A stretch of 64,000 nt of DNA from Lepisosteus oculatus. Its lineage: Eukaryota; Chordata; Actinopteri; Semionotiformes; Lepisosteidae. The number at the start of each line of letters is the position of its first letter. Position 1 is the first letter of the stretch. The notes beneath the pieces were generated by a model. That model saw only the letters and a program-made list of their open reading frames with translations. It was not told the DNA's origin and searched no databases. A program made the position numbers and the translations under genes. The DNA lies in contig NC_090697.1 in NCBI RefSeq assembly GCF_040954835.1, positions 570,501-634,500 on the forward strand, read 5' to 3'. Below, one piece after another: positions 34,429 through 45,129 of the stretch.

Positions 34429-37400
34429 TTTTTTTTTTAAGTCTATGCGTGCTGACAGCTACTTGAACTAATTGCATAATAGACATAGTTTATCATTACT
34501 TCTTACATTAAATCCTTCCTCTGGTGTCTTCTAATAAATGAGTGCCGGATTTGTAGGCTAGTAATTTAATGATCTGCATGTGTTAAGCTCTCAAAAGGAA
34601 AGACTTTGATTTCCATACCAATGTCACCCAGTCTGTACTACTGTATGTCCAGTGCCATATTTGACTCCTGGCCGAGTGTGAGCAAAAGGGAAAAGCCCAG
34701 CTTTTCTCTTATCAACACAGGTCCTACAGATCTCCAGACGTCTTGCAACAAAACCCAAGATTATCACCTGGGATTTGTCTTACAGCAGCCCCCCAAAATC
34801 TTTGAAGGATTGTTCTTCATATGCAGGCCGCTTTGGAAGCATGAGTGTTTTTGTTTGACCACAACACCTCTGCCTTGGACCCCATTACACATTTGACATT
34901 TTTCTTTGAATTGTTTATTTTGATCAATTGTTTATTCTCACAATTCCAGCTGCATCCTGCAGTTCCCTTGAAAGTTTATAGCTCGGCAGATCTTTTCTGA
35001 AGTTTTTTGTGGTGAGGATCTGAAATGTGCATCTTCTCAGAAGTCTATGCACTTTTTTCTGACCATTGAGGTGCTTTCAAACTGTTCCAGGGTAGTTGAG
35101 ACTGTGGAGACTTAGCTTTTTTTTCCTCTGTGAAGAATCTAATTGTACTTGACAATATAAATGTATGTCAGTTTTTCATATTATTGCCAAAATAAGATGA
35201 ACTTGAAATCATGATTTCTGAAATATGAAGCACAAATCACAGCAAACTGAAGTTCTGAAAAATTAAATCTTATTCCATATCCAATTCATATTAATGCTAC
35301 AATGTTATTCATTATAATCCTGGTATAAAAATGTAGAGATTGCATGTTAAATAGACATACATAGTGCTTTCTGGCCAAGATATTGGTTGTATGAAACCCA
35401 TTTTAAAATGCTTCTTCCTGTCTTAAATCATTCTGTGTTTATCTATCGTTTGGATGTAGCCCGTCATCACTGCAGTCAGTCAGACTTAAAGAGACAATGC
35501 TATTTAAAGAACTAAATAAAAATGTATTATGTCGTAGTTTTCTCTAATTTCATGTAATCTTTGAAATTATCCTTGTTGAGATGAAAGCTTTGCTTCCTCT
35601 GTTTTGTCAATTGATGCATCTTCAATGTTACAGACAAGACAGCTGAACACTGTGGTTTTTGTAAATTATTGGAAGCAATGCAAAAATATAAAGCATTCAC
35701 AATTGTAGTGCCCCAGGGTCTGTGTAGTGATTTTGCTGAGAAATGAGGCAAGTTGTGTAAAAATAAGTGTTATGTATTTTTATAATATGATCAGTCAACA
35801 CAAAAAAGGTTAAATTACATTAAACAGAATTTAGAGTGCTTTTTAGGGTCTGGTCTGTTAATACAGTAATTACAGTTTTGTTAACGCTGTGTTAAAGAAG
35901 TGTGGGATTTGTTTTTTACTCTGAAAAAAGTCAGATGTAATGATGTACTTACAGTATACAGTATCTTATTGGTTATGTTTTCATGGATGCCTTAAGAAAA
36001 CATAACTGATATAAAGTGTGTGTAATGCTGCTAATATAATGTTACTTAATCTTAACGCCCGTCTCCCTCATGATGTAAATTCCAGTACATCACTTCAAGC
36101 TTAATGTTGCTTATGGTTATAAAGAGTGGTAATGCACTTACATCATTACAAAATGTGTGGGTATTTCACTCAAAGCCATCTTTGATTCTCATTTGTCAAG
36201 CATTCCATATGACAATTTAACCTACTAGAGGATTTATGATTTTCAGGCTCTTGTACTAACTGTAGTGGTGAAGGAGACATGCCATAATATTAAATGTGCT
36301 GTGACATTTGTAGGCTTATATACAAAAGCCCACACGTTATAAAGTGATGCACTGCAATAGGAGTCCACCCATTAGGTTGCCTTTCCTGGGTGGCTGTATG
36401 GTCTTTGACATATTTCATAGAGGTGATACCCTTGTTTCATGCTAGTTACTGTGCTCAATGTGCTCACATTTTCATTGTAACATAAAATATTAATTTTCAT
36501 CTTAATCTCTTTAAAGGGGGGCTACTGACGCAGAGAGATCAGGGCTGTGGTTTCACAAGAGTTGTAGCTCAATGACTGCCCAGGGGTGAGGAAACTGCAG
36601 AGGAAGGGAACATTAAGTCATTTTGCTGTTCCCTGCCCTGCTCAGATGTTCTCAGTGATGGCAGACAGCTTATGTACTTTATTGAAGTAAAAAGAGTGGT
36701 TCTTTAGATTCAAAGGGCTCAATTATTTGTGTGTAAAACATAGCTAGTCTGGTGCAAAACAACTTTCTTTCAAATTAGACAATAACATAAAATTGTATCA
36801 TACTTTGTCAGGCCAGATAGAATAACAGTGTCATCTTGTTAAGAAATGTAAATATTTTTTGAGTGATTGCTTTGTTATAGCCATGCATATGGGTACAGCC
36901 TTTTTAGATTTGCCACATTCCTTCATCGGGGGTGACATTTAGTTACATTGCCTGCTCTCAGTCTTTATATTTCTGTAATTAATACTGAAAAAACAAGCTG
37001 TCGCTGACCTGAACCTTCTACATTTTTGTCCTTGGTGACACCAGTCTCCTTTGCATTTATTTTGATACTTTTAACTAGTACAAAATGTGTTCCTGATTCC
37101 ATTTTATGCATCCTGAAATGGTCTCTGGTGGTCTGAAGAGACTTATTGGGTGGAGTAACTGTTTGCACTCCCAGTGCATATACGCTGTGGGAATGAGGCT
37201 TACTTGAGGAGTAGGCCCAAGACAGAGAAATGACTCACAATAGCAGACTTGTATAAAAAAACCCATGTCCATTGTCTAAGGCAAGCTCCTCACCAAAAGG
37301 TTGGACTGGCACTCTGGATTATAACTCTTGAAATCCTGACCCCTAATGGCTACATCATTTCCCACTCAGTTCCTGCTGCTGTCTTCCATCATTTCCTGTA

Positions 37401-38210
37401 TAAGCCATGATGTCCCTACACCCTCACAACCACAAACCCACATAAAAAATACATAACTCACAACTATATACATATGTACATACTCAGATATTCTGGGTCC
37501 CTAATAAACTGATAGACAAATTGTTCCCTTGGGTTGCCAAACAAGTAATATGTTAGTGCATTGTGTTTCGGGAGAGAGTAGCCATACTGTATATGTATTC
37601 AACCTCATAGTCTGCTACAGTTGTAGAAACAAAACAATTGGCTTTGTGATGAAAGCAGCCTCACCCCCATGAGGAAATGATGAGGTCTCACATGTTTTAC
37701 AAATGCTCTGACAGAAATACTGTCACATTGTGATATCTATGAACAGTAACTGGCATTTCTGTCTTCAGCTCTGAATTATTTGGAAGAAAAGGTACACATT
37801 CCCAGACAAAGATTTTGAAGCAGAGACAAACTGAATTCTTATCTTCCTTCGAGGTCAAAAGACTGACTTAGAAATTTCCTGAAGAACTTCATTTGTATGA
37901 AGAGTAAGGGTATTAAGTCATGTCATCTAGAGTAGATCAGCCAAACCAACATAAATGCACTCTATTTTGTCTAAAATATACTGTACATTCTATTTTGTTG
38001 TTTCCTTTAATACATTTCTAAAAAAATTATAAATTAAACATGTTTATATACTTTTCTCTTGTTTGCGTTTGGATTTTAAAATATTTGGTGACCCCTAAAT
38101 GCTGTCTTTTTGGTTTCCCCTTAGGTGGTGAGGTCACTACAGTGCACCATAGAAAGGGGAAGCTTTAGCTGTTCAGAGTAGCATTGTTCTCAAGTGCTGT
38201 GGCGTGCCCT
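34429..38210. other. Spacer without recognised features
   Basis: AT-rich, with no supported gene or classified repeat. The short open frames have no splice context or protein-like composition. Confidence 0.45.
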
Positions 38211-38212
38211 AC

Positions 38213-38215
<3 letters not shown>

Positions 38216-38244
<29 letters not shown>
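38216..38244. repeat. (TAA)n microsatellite
   Basis: About nine to ten TAA units at the 5' edge of the interspersed repeat that follows. Confidence 0.9.
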
Positions 38245-38249
38245 GTTTC

Positions 38250-38462
38250 TTTATTAGCCCTATACAATTTCTTGCATTAGGAATTCGTCTTTTCGCATAC
38301 CCCAGCTTTTCTCCATGGAGACACAGACACAGACAGGGAGAGAAGCTTGGGGTCAGAGCGCAGGGTCAGCCATTGTACAGCGCCCCTGGAGCAGTTAGGG
38401 TTAAGGGCCTTGCTCAGGGGCCCAACGGAGTAGGATTCCTCTGCCGGCCACGGGACCATGTT
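38250..38462 (+). repeat. Interspersed repeat, family 1 (copy 2)
   Basis: The better copy of the family also seen inverted at 21300-21620. It contains GCCTTGCTCAGGGGCCCAAC and CTCTGCCGGCCACGGGAC, blocks I associate with a widespread fish repeat. No coding frame is seen. Confidence 0.7.
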
Positions 38463-41400
38463 GTTACAGGTAGGACAATCAACAGAAGTCATATGATTAA
38501 ACATTAGAATATGTATTTAGCAGATCATCTGCAAAATAACTTTATTGTGCATTGAACATCATTATGTGTGTTACTTGTGTCTACATTTAAATGTTTTTTT
38601 GTGTATTTGTATATTTAAAATGCATCCAATTGTTTTACAAGGTGATTGCAGTTAATGCCACCTGTGTATAATTAGGAGAACAGGTAGCTATCAAATACTG
38701 TAAGAAAACAGGTGTGTGTGTGATCAAGATGGAAGTTCTTTCCGAAGGTGTCAATAGATCTAAGAACGTTCTTCAAGATGTCTTCAGTTGATCTTTTTTA
38801 ACTGTTGTTGTTTTGGCACCAATATTTGCATTTCAGCTGGGAAAATGTGATTCTCTTATTTCTGCACAAGCTCTTTTTTTCCGACTGCGTTTCTCTTAAA
38901 ACAAAGATGTCCAGTTCCGTTACTAGGGGGACGCAGTGTCTGCAGTTTTTCTAGGTCTTTCGAAAGCACCTGAAGAGCTGGTTAAAACTGCCAAAGTAGC
39001 CTGAATAAGACAATATAGAACTAATTTACTGTAGCTCATTAAAACCTGAGGTTAAAGCCTTTACTTCAGTAAATCTGCAGGTTTTGTTCCAACTCAGCAG
39101 CTCTCCAGGACCTGGATTGGACATGCCTTGCCTAAAAAGAACTTATTTTTTGTCCAGGCAACAGCAAGTCTGAAACAGTGACAGATGAACAAGCTCTGAC
39201 TCTTTGCCCTTCAGAAATGAATCTGCTGCAGTTTTTAATCCTGGCACCAGCCTGCCTCTGTAAATCTCCCATTAGTCAGGATCTCTTCATCAGCTGATCT
39301 TATTTACAGGATTTTGGATATCTGAGCTTCATTCTAGTAGTAGCACAATTTCACTAGATGGCTGAGCATCATGTAAGTAGTAGAATCCTTGCAAAAGGTT
39401 GTGTATTTTTAGCGTTTTTAAAATATTTTAATTTGTTAGGGATTCGATTGTAGGAGAACTAAAGGACCTCTTGGTTATAAATGGCTTGGATGTATATTTG
39501 AGTTGTTGAGATGAATATCTGGTTTTGAGATGAATTAGTTTCTATTAGGAATCTTCACAAGTAATCAAACTAAAAGGATGTGTGATACATAGCATCTCAA
39601 GTCCCAAGTACTGAATATGCTACAGTAGTTGGCGCTATGCCAGTGCTGATCTGAAATGGATTATTTTTCTCTGTCAATAGTCATTTTCAATTTTAATTGA
39701 AATAAACACATTGGGAGCTATTCCATGACTAGAAGTTGAGGCCATTCGAGAAGAAGTTCCCTAAGCAATCTAAATCTGTTGCCATCCAGCAGATCTCTAA
39801 GAGATTTTCATGACCCATGACAGCAGCCCTTACCGCCGCCGCCTTGCTGCTGGTGAGGATCAGCGCTGAGCCTGTGGGTGGAGGCTGCGGCCTGATACCG
39901 GCAGGATCAGAAGAGCCTCCTCATTCTCCCCGTGTGCTATGGTTACACAAAGAGTAAGAGGGTTTAATTAAAACCTCACTGTACCTGACAACTGGTTGTC
40001 CAGGTTTATGTTCACAAAGTCTGATTCAGTCTGATGTTCTGTGAGGAAGTCAGTGCCTTGAGTGGCAGGTGATGTGATGGGCCAGTCTTAGTCATGTTTT
40101 GGGTAACTGCAGTGACATTTAATGCTGTAATTCTGAAGTGTCAGTTGCATGGGAAAATAAATCGGGGTTGAATTATTTTTTGTTGCTGTTTGTCAGCATC
40201 TGTGTTGTACAAGCCTTAGGAGATGCATAAAACGTTTCACATTCCTGTCTTTCGGGTCCTTTTGTATTTCTTTATTTCACACATCTGGGTAAAGCCAATC
40301 TGCAGTTACGTTTTATGTGAAAATGTGAATGGACTTGTAGTCTGACAGGTCTCACTAATCCTAAATCTTATTTTCTCCCTAGAACTCCCCAGTAAGTAGT
40401 TAACATGACCAGCTTTCTGCTTTTCATTTAACCCACTCCCTGCATGATCTCCTTTATTTTAAGTTCTGTCCTTCACACTCCACTGAGGCTCCTCAGCCAC
40501 AAACTCTTTCCTCTCAGCTTGTTCTGAGTCTAATCCGGGTCGTCTATTGATCTAACTACTGTCTTTGAGACACAGAAGTGTGACATAGCCAGCCTGTCAC
40601 TTGGTTTTTCATGTTTTAAGCAGCCAGGCCTCAGTCTTTTGGTTGCACTCTAGAATCCTAGTTCTTAACCTCTGGCCCCCTCTAAGTGAAGACTACATGG
40701 TCATCTTCTTTCTCTTTTTCTCTTCTTTCTTTGATTTTTACTTGGTTCCACAGATACAATTCCAAGCTAACTCTAATGCTTTCTAATTTCCACAATACAC
40801 CCGGTTTCTTATACTCTTCAGTTTAACTTTAAAATAATCACCAGGTACTAGATGATTTATATTCATTCTGTGATCTCTGCTTCTTAAACTTCTCTCTTAC
40901 TCTTCACCAAGCGCCTGATCTTCACTAACAACCTCAACATTTCAGAACTGTCACTTTCCTGGATGTTCCTGTTTGGCCATGGACACTTCTCGACAAACAA
41001 CACCTGCATTCCTTGACACAGCAGCAGCCTCTTTGTTGTTCTCTCTCATCCCACACACTCTAGATTTCACAGGAGTCCTAAATACTACAGGTGCCTTAAC
41101 ATCAGCAGAAAAATGGGTAATCTCAGACTCCTTTCTCCCCCTCTCTCTCCAGGCAATCTTGCGCTCTTCTGGGTATTACTGCCTTCTGGAATACCTGGCC
41201 CTGACTCTTCCTGTTCCTCACAATCACTCTCCAGGGGTGTAACCTTTGGATATATTGGGTCCCTTTTCTCTCTGCAACCACTCCTTGGGTTTTTATCCCT
41301 TACTACTAATATGATGAATGTATTTTTTTCCATTTTTTTCTTGATGTGTCTGTCCTTATTTCTGCCTTTCTTTCAGTTATCTCCTCTTGGATAAACTCAC

Positions 41401-41640
41401 TTCATCTCAAACACGGTCTTTCCAAGTCTGAGATCATCTTTTTTTCCATTCCTCCCTCTTCTCTCGAAATTGTTCTGTTTGGCCCCTCTTTCTGACAGTA
41501 TATCTCCTTTAAGAACACACCTGCTGTTTTTTCTTCTTATTCTTCTTTATTTTCTTATCTTGATATGTAATAGCTGTAAGTCTATAATTACTTGGTTTGG
41601 TTTTGTCACCCTTTTTATGGAAGGATGACTAGCAATGTTC
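38463..41640. other. Spacer, partly pyrimidine-rich
   Basis: No gene found. Around 39830-39930 there is a small GC-rich patch. From about 40430 to 41480 the plus strand is strongly C/T-rich, which suggests an unclassified repeat rather than coding DNA. Confidence 0.4.
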
Positions 41641-41659
41641 CTAAAGTGGAAATTACTTC

Positions 41660-41830
41660 TGTCTTAAGTAACTATTATAGGAGTGTGGAACAAACTAACC
41701 AGCTATGTTACTGAGGCTGTTACCCTGGCGTCTTTCAAGAAGCTGCTTGATGATACTTAGATCACTTAGCTACTGGCTGCTCAAATCAACCAAGGTAGAT
41801 AGACTGAATGGGCTCTTCTCATTTGTCACC
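41660..41830 (+). mobile_element. CR1-like LINE fragment (3' end of pol)
   Basis: In one broken frame the sequence reads GVWNKLTSYVTEAVTLASFK, then KLLDD, a stop, and TEWALLICHP. This is the usual C-terminus of a fish CR1-like LINE (WN-LP..EA..L.SFK..LD, then the RLNGLFSFV-type end). It is short and inactive. A matching scrap of its tail lies at 47284-47320. Confidence 0.6.
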
Positions 41831-42189
41831 CTACTTCTGCTCTGTTATCCATCTCCCAGAGCATTCATTTCCAGCCCTGAACCTCAGGAACCTCTGTGCT
41901 TTTTATCCAAGTTCTTGACCACAAAATAAATGATTTATTTTGCATTAATGATATTTGTAATCAGCAGCATCCCTTACCAATTTCCAAGTTTTAAATCTTC
42001 CCTCATTCAATTATCTGTAGGCAACTTGATCTCTGTAGAAATAAAAAAGTGCTTTTTGTGGGATTGTGCAATACATTCACAGATCATTCTCACCTGTGTC
42101 TGTTCATAGTAAACTGGTCACCTGTCTAGAGACGTTTAGGCAGAAGGGAACGAAGTCTTAATACACAAGTTGAAGGGAGATGGCATCAC

Positions 42190-42402
42190 TGGCATCTTGG
42201 CACAATGCGTTTGACAGGGTAGTGTTGGAACTAAGGACTGTGCTCATCAACAAGTCTAACCAAGAAGTTATATAAATTAAAGTCATGAATTGGCACTAGT
42301 GAGTAACTGCTCAGTTGGAATAAACAGCCAGCAGATGCAGGAGTCTCCCATGACCAGGGTGGGGAAATTGTGTTCCAGAGGCTGCTGGAGCTTCCCTGCC
42401 TT
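42190..42402 (-). repeat. Interspersed repeat, family 2 (copy 2)
   Basis: The reverse complement of the repeat at 21985-22185, with one additional segment of about 25 bases near 42245. It lies just next to the Penelope-like element. Confidence 0.75.
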
Positions 42403-42468
42403 TATTGACTGTGAGACTGCGGGAGCCTGATTGAATGTGCCACAGTCCCAGCATTGGTGTGGGATACA

Positions 42469-43420
42469 AAGGAACAAGTAATAGGTTTATTCCATGCTGA
42501 AAAAAAGAAGAAAGAGAACACAACGTTTCGGCCGTGGAGCCTTCTTCAGGTGTGAGAGAGACAGGGCAGTAGGCAAAGGTAAAGTAGCGGGAAACAAAGG
42601 TTGGGAGGGAGGAGGAGTGAGAGGCGGGAGCAGGGGACAGAAAGAGAGGCCAATCAAGAGGTGTGAAGTCAGAATGGGTGCAGAGAGGTGTGAAATGAAA
42701 CTTCCAATGAATGGAGAAAAATTTAAAAGAACAGTAATCTGTCGTTAAGGGAAGGGAGAATGTGTGATCCTAACTGCAGAATAATTTTAGTTTCGGTGGT
42801 CTTTCTGATGTATGAGTTCGGAAAACCGTCTTTGAGAACACAGATGGAGAGATTAGTGTGGTCGTGGCCGTCAGAGGTGAAATGAGAAACAATGGGCTTG
42901 GAGAGATCTTTAATCTTCACAGCCCTGACGTGTTCTCTGAAGCGGTCTCCGAGTCTCCTTCCTGTTTCTCCAATGTAGATGGCTGGGCATTTACTGCAAG
43001 AGATACAGTAAATAAGGTTGCTGGAGGTACAAGATGCTGTCTGGGTGATCCGGAATTGTCCTGAGGGGCCTTGAATGAGTGTGGTGGTGGCTGTGTACTT
43101 GCAGGTGATACAGCGAGCTCTGTTGCAAGGGAAAGTGCCTGGTGTGGATGGTTGTTGAGGGCGGTCAAGGGAGCTGTGAACAAGGAGGTTACGCAGATTA
43201 GGTGGTCGGCGATATGAGATGATAGGGCGATCAGAAAAGAGGGCCCCAATGGAGGGATCATCCTGTAGGATGGAAAAGTTCTGGTTAATGGTCCTGGGGA
43301 TAGGAAGTGTGTTAGGGTGGTAAGGAAGCACCAAGGGAATGCGGTTGTTACGGCGGGAGTTCCTGATCGGGTTGATGGTCCGGGGGGGTGTGAAAAAACA
43401 TTTCAAGAATCTTTTAAAAA
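42469..43420 (-). mobile_element. 5'-truncated Penelope-like retroelement
   Basis: Minus-strand copy. It begins within the end of the reverse transcriptase/linker region, carries the endonuclease frame (42723-43406), then about 250 bases of non-coding 3' region ending with the conserved tail (GAAGAAGGCTCCACGGCCGA, CAGCATGGAATAAACC, TTGTTCCTTT). The catalytic reverse-transcriptase core is absent, so the copy cannot move by itself. It is the source reference for six shorter tail copies in this window. Confidence 0.85.
42723..43406 (-). CDS. Penelope-like GIY-YIG endonuclease fragment
   Basis: 227 codons open without interruption. The first ~75 residues are the region after the RT palm (RIPLVLPYHPNTLPIPRTIN, IISYRRPPNLRNLLVHSS). 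Then come paired cysteines (CNRARCITCKY, CISCSKC) of the zinc-binding type found in these elements. The GIY-YIG nuclease core follows: AIYIGETGRRLGDRFREH, a downstream HF..DGHDH segment and a [11 protein letters not shown] helix with the expected Glu. In Penelope-like elements this domain nicks the target DNA. The start Met is merely the first in frame; the true protein began upstream and is truncated. Confidence 0.88.
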   Translation of the reverse strand: MKCFFTPPRTINPIRNSRRNNRIPLVLPYHPNTLPIPRTINQNFSILQDDPSIGALFSDRPIISYRRPPNLRNLLVHSSLDRPQQPSTPGTFPCNRARCITCKYTATTTLIQGPSGQFRITQTASCTSSNLIYCISCSKCPAIYIGETGRRLGDRFREHVRAVKIKDLSKPIVSHFTSDGHDHTNLSICVLKDGFPNSYIRKTTETKIILQLGSHILPSLNDRLLFF

Positions 43421-43800
43421 AAGTTTTTTTCAGTTATTTGTTTAAGCCACCATAATGTGGACTTGCCTTTGGATTCATGTTATGCAGGAATGTTATCCTG
43501 TATAGCAGGTATTTCATGGGTTTATTGTCTCTTCTCTGCTGCATACATTTATCAACACTTAGTAGAGTAATTTCTCAGTCTGTCATTACCTGTGCAGAAG
43601 TAGTTATGTTATTTGGATCATCCTTCCAATACATGTACCCTCTGTTTAAGGCTGTTAAAGAATATCTTTGTCACATAGTCTAATTTAAAAAATGGGGCTT
43701 GAACACCACCAGCCTGCTCAGCACCGTTACACTTCCAGGAGGGTCAAGTGAGAAACTGTGCCAGACTATGGCTATTAACAAGGTCATTCCCACTCTGCAA

Positions 43801-43845
43801 AAAAAGGAAGAACAAATGTTTCAGCTGTTGAGCCTTCATCTGGTA
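43801..43845 (-). mobile_element. Penelope-like tail scrap
   Basis: A divergent antisense copy of the stem-loop motif: AATGTTTCAGCTGTTGAGCC then TTCATCTGG. Only about 45 bases align. Confidence 0.5.
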
Positions 43846-45129
43846 TGAGCTAAAACGGTTCTTATTTCTACAGATTCAAAATCATACCAATAACTACTGT
43901 ATGTTAATTTAGGTAAATGAAAATAATTTTCAATGTTTGGAAATTATTATTATTATTAAGAGCAAGCAGTCAGAGGCCAGCTGACACTTACCAACAAAGA
44001 GCAAGTAAAATAAAACAGGTTCCAGTTCTGTTAGAAAAGGGGGGGGGATATCTACACTAGAGGAAACCTTACTACACAAAAAGTTTTCTGTTTATTCTGG
44101 ATAAGCAATGTAATGGATACACTCTGAAAGACGATCAATAAAAGGAGGATGGTGTTTCTTCACAACACACGGTGTGGGTATACGTTGGGGCATAACCAGA
44201 GGAGTGACAAATCGTGAAACTGCTCAGTCAAAACATTTGTGTTATGAAGGTGATGACTCTTAAGTCATGTGGCCCATAACAGCTGCAGCTGGACAGTAGT
44301 TGGCCATCACCGATAGGATGTACTGCATGTAAATACATACAGTAGATAATAAACTTCTCTCAGGATGCACACCCTCCAAGGTTATGGTGGAATTTAGGCA
44401 AAAGTTGAATATTATCTGTCCAAACTTTGACGATAATTTTAGATACTGAAGCATTGCAGGAGCTAATTGATATTCATTTATGTTTCAATAGTGTAATCAA
44501 TCATAGCATTAGTCTATTCTTTTATACCCACCTGTGGCACAAAGCCCTTAAATACAATCCTTTGCACAGCTACTGTTGAGCTACTTGCCATTCTACAGAC
44601 TGCACTGATTGCATCTGATTGGCATCACTTCAAACTCGCAAGCGCTAGCCAGACTACAGGACTACACTCTTGCTTGACAAGCTGAGTGCACCTTGCCTTT
44701 TCTTCTTCCAAAACAGAAAGTGGCACAAAATTAAAGCATTCTGTGAAGCCTCAATGCAATTCCGGAATGGTAGAGGATTCTTGGCATGAAGAAATTGTGA
44801 TACCCTGAACCATAATAGGATTGCTGCGCTACATACAGTAGTGTTCATGCAGTGACGTTTTCCTTCCATCTGGACAGGTCTTCAAAGTAAAGGACTGAAG
44901 CTGCGGCTTTTGATGGTGTACCTTTTGGTGTGTCGTAGTCTGGTTTGAGTCGCGGATTGATCCTACTACCTGCAGTCAGCTCTAATTGTACAGTTTGGCC
45001 ATATCTCACTTACAGTCAAGATTCATTATCATGAATCACACAGTCGTTTTTTTGGTCTAAAAAAATACAACAATTAATAAAATTGAGAGAAAAACAAATC
45101 CAAAAGTCAACTTCAAGTTGTAAAAAAAT
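43846..45129. other. Spacer between the Penelope copy and the CEP85L 3' end
   Basis: No supported gene; contains short TTA repeats near 43950. Confidence 0.4.

Noticed and set aside
40430..41480. Possible gene in the C/T-rich stretch
   Set aside because: Open frames on both strands reflect base bias; there is no consistent splice structure or domain.
42510..42545. Calling a full hammerhead ribozyme
   Set aside because: Only the CTGAAGA/GAAAC parts and one stem are visible; stem I has no complementary partner downstream, so I report only a resemblance.
42494..43261. Other frames over the Penelope-like element (84, 68 and 114 codons)
   Set aside because: Shadows of the minus-strand endonuclease frame, without protein-like composition.
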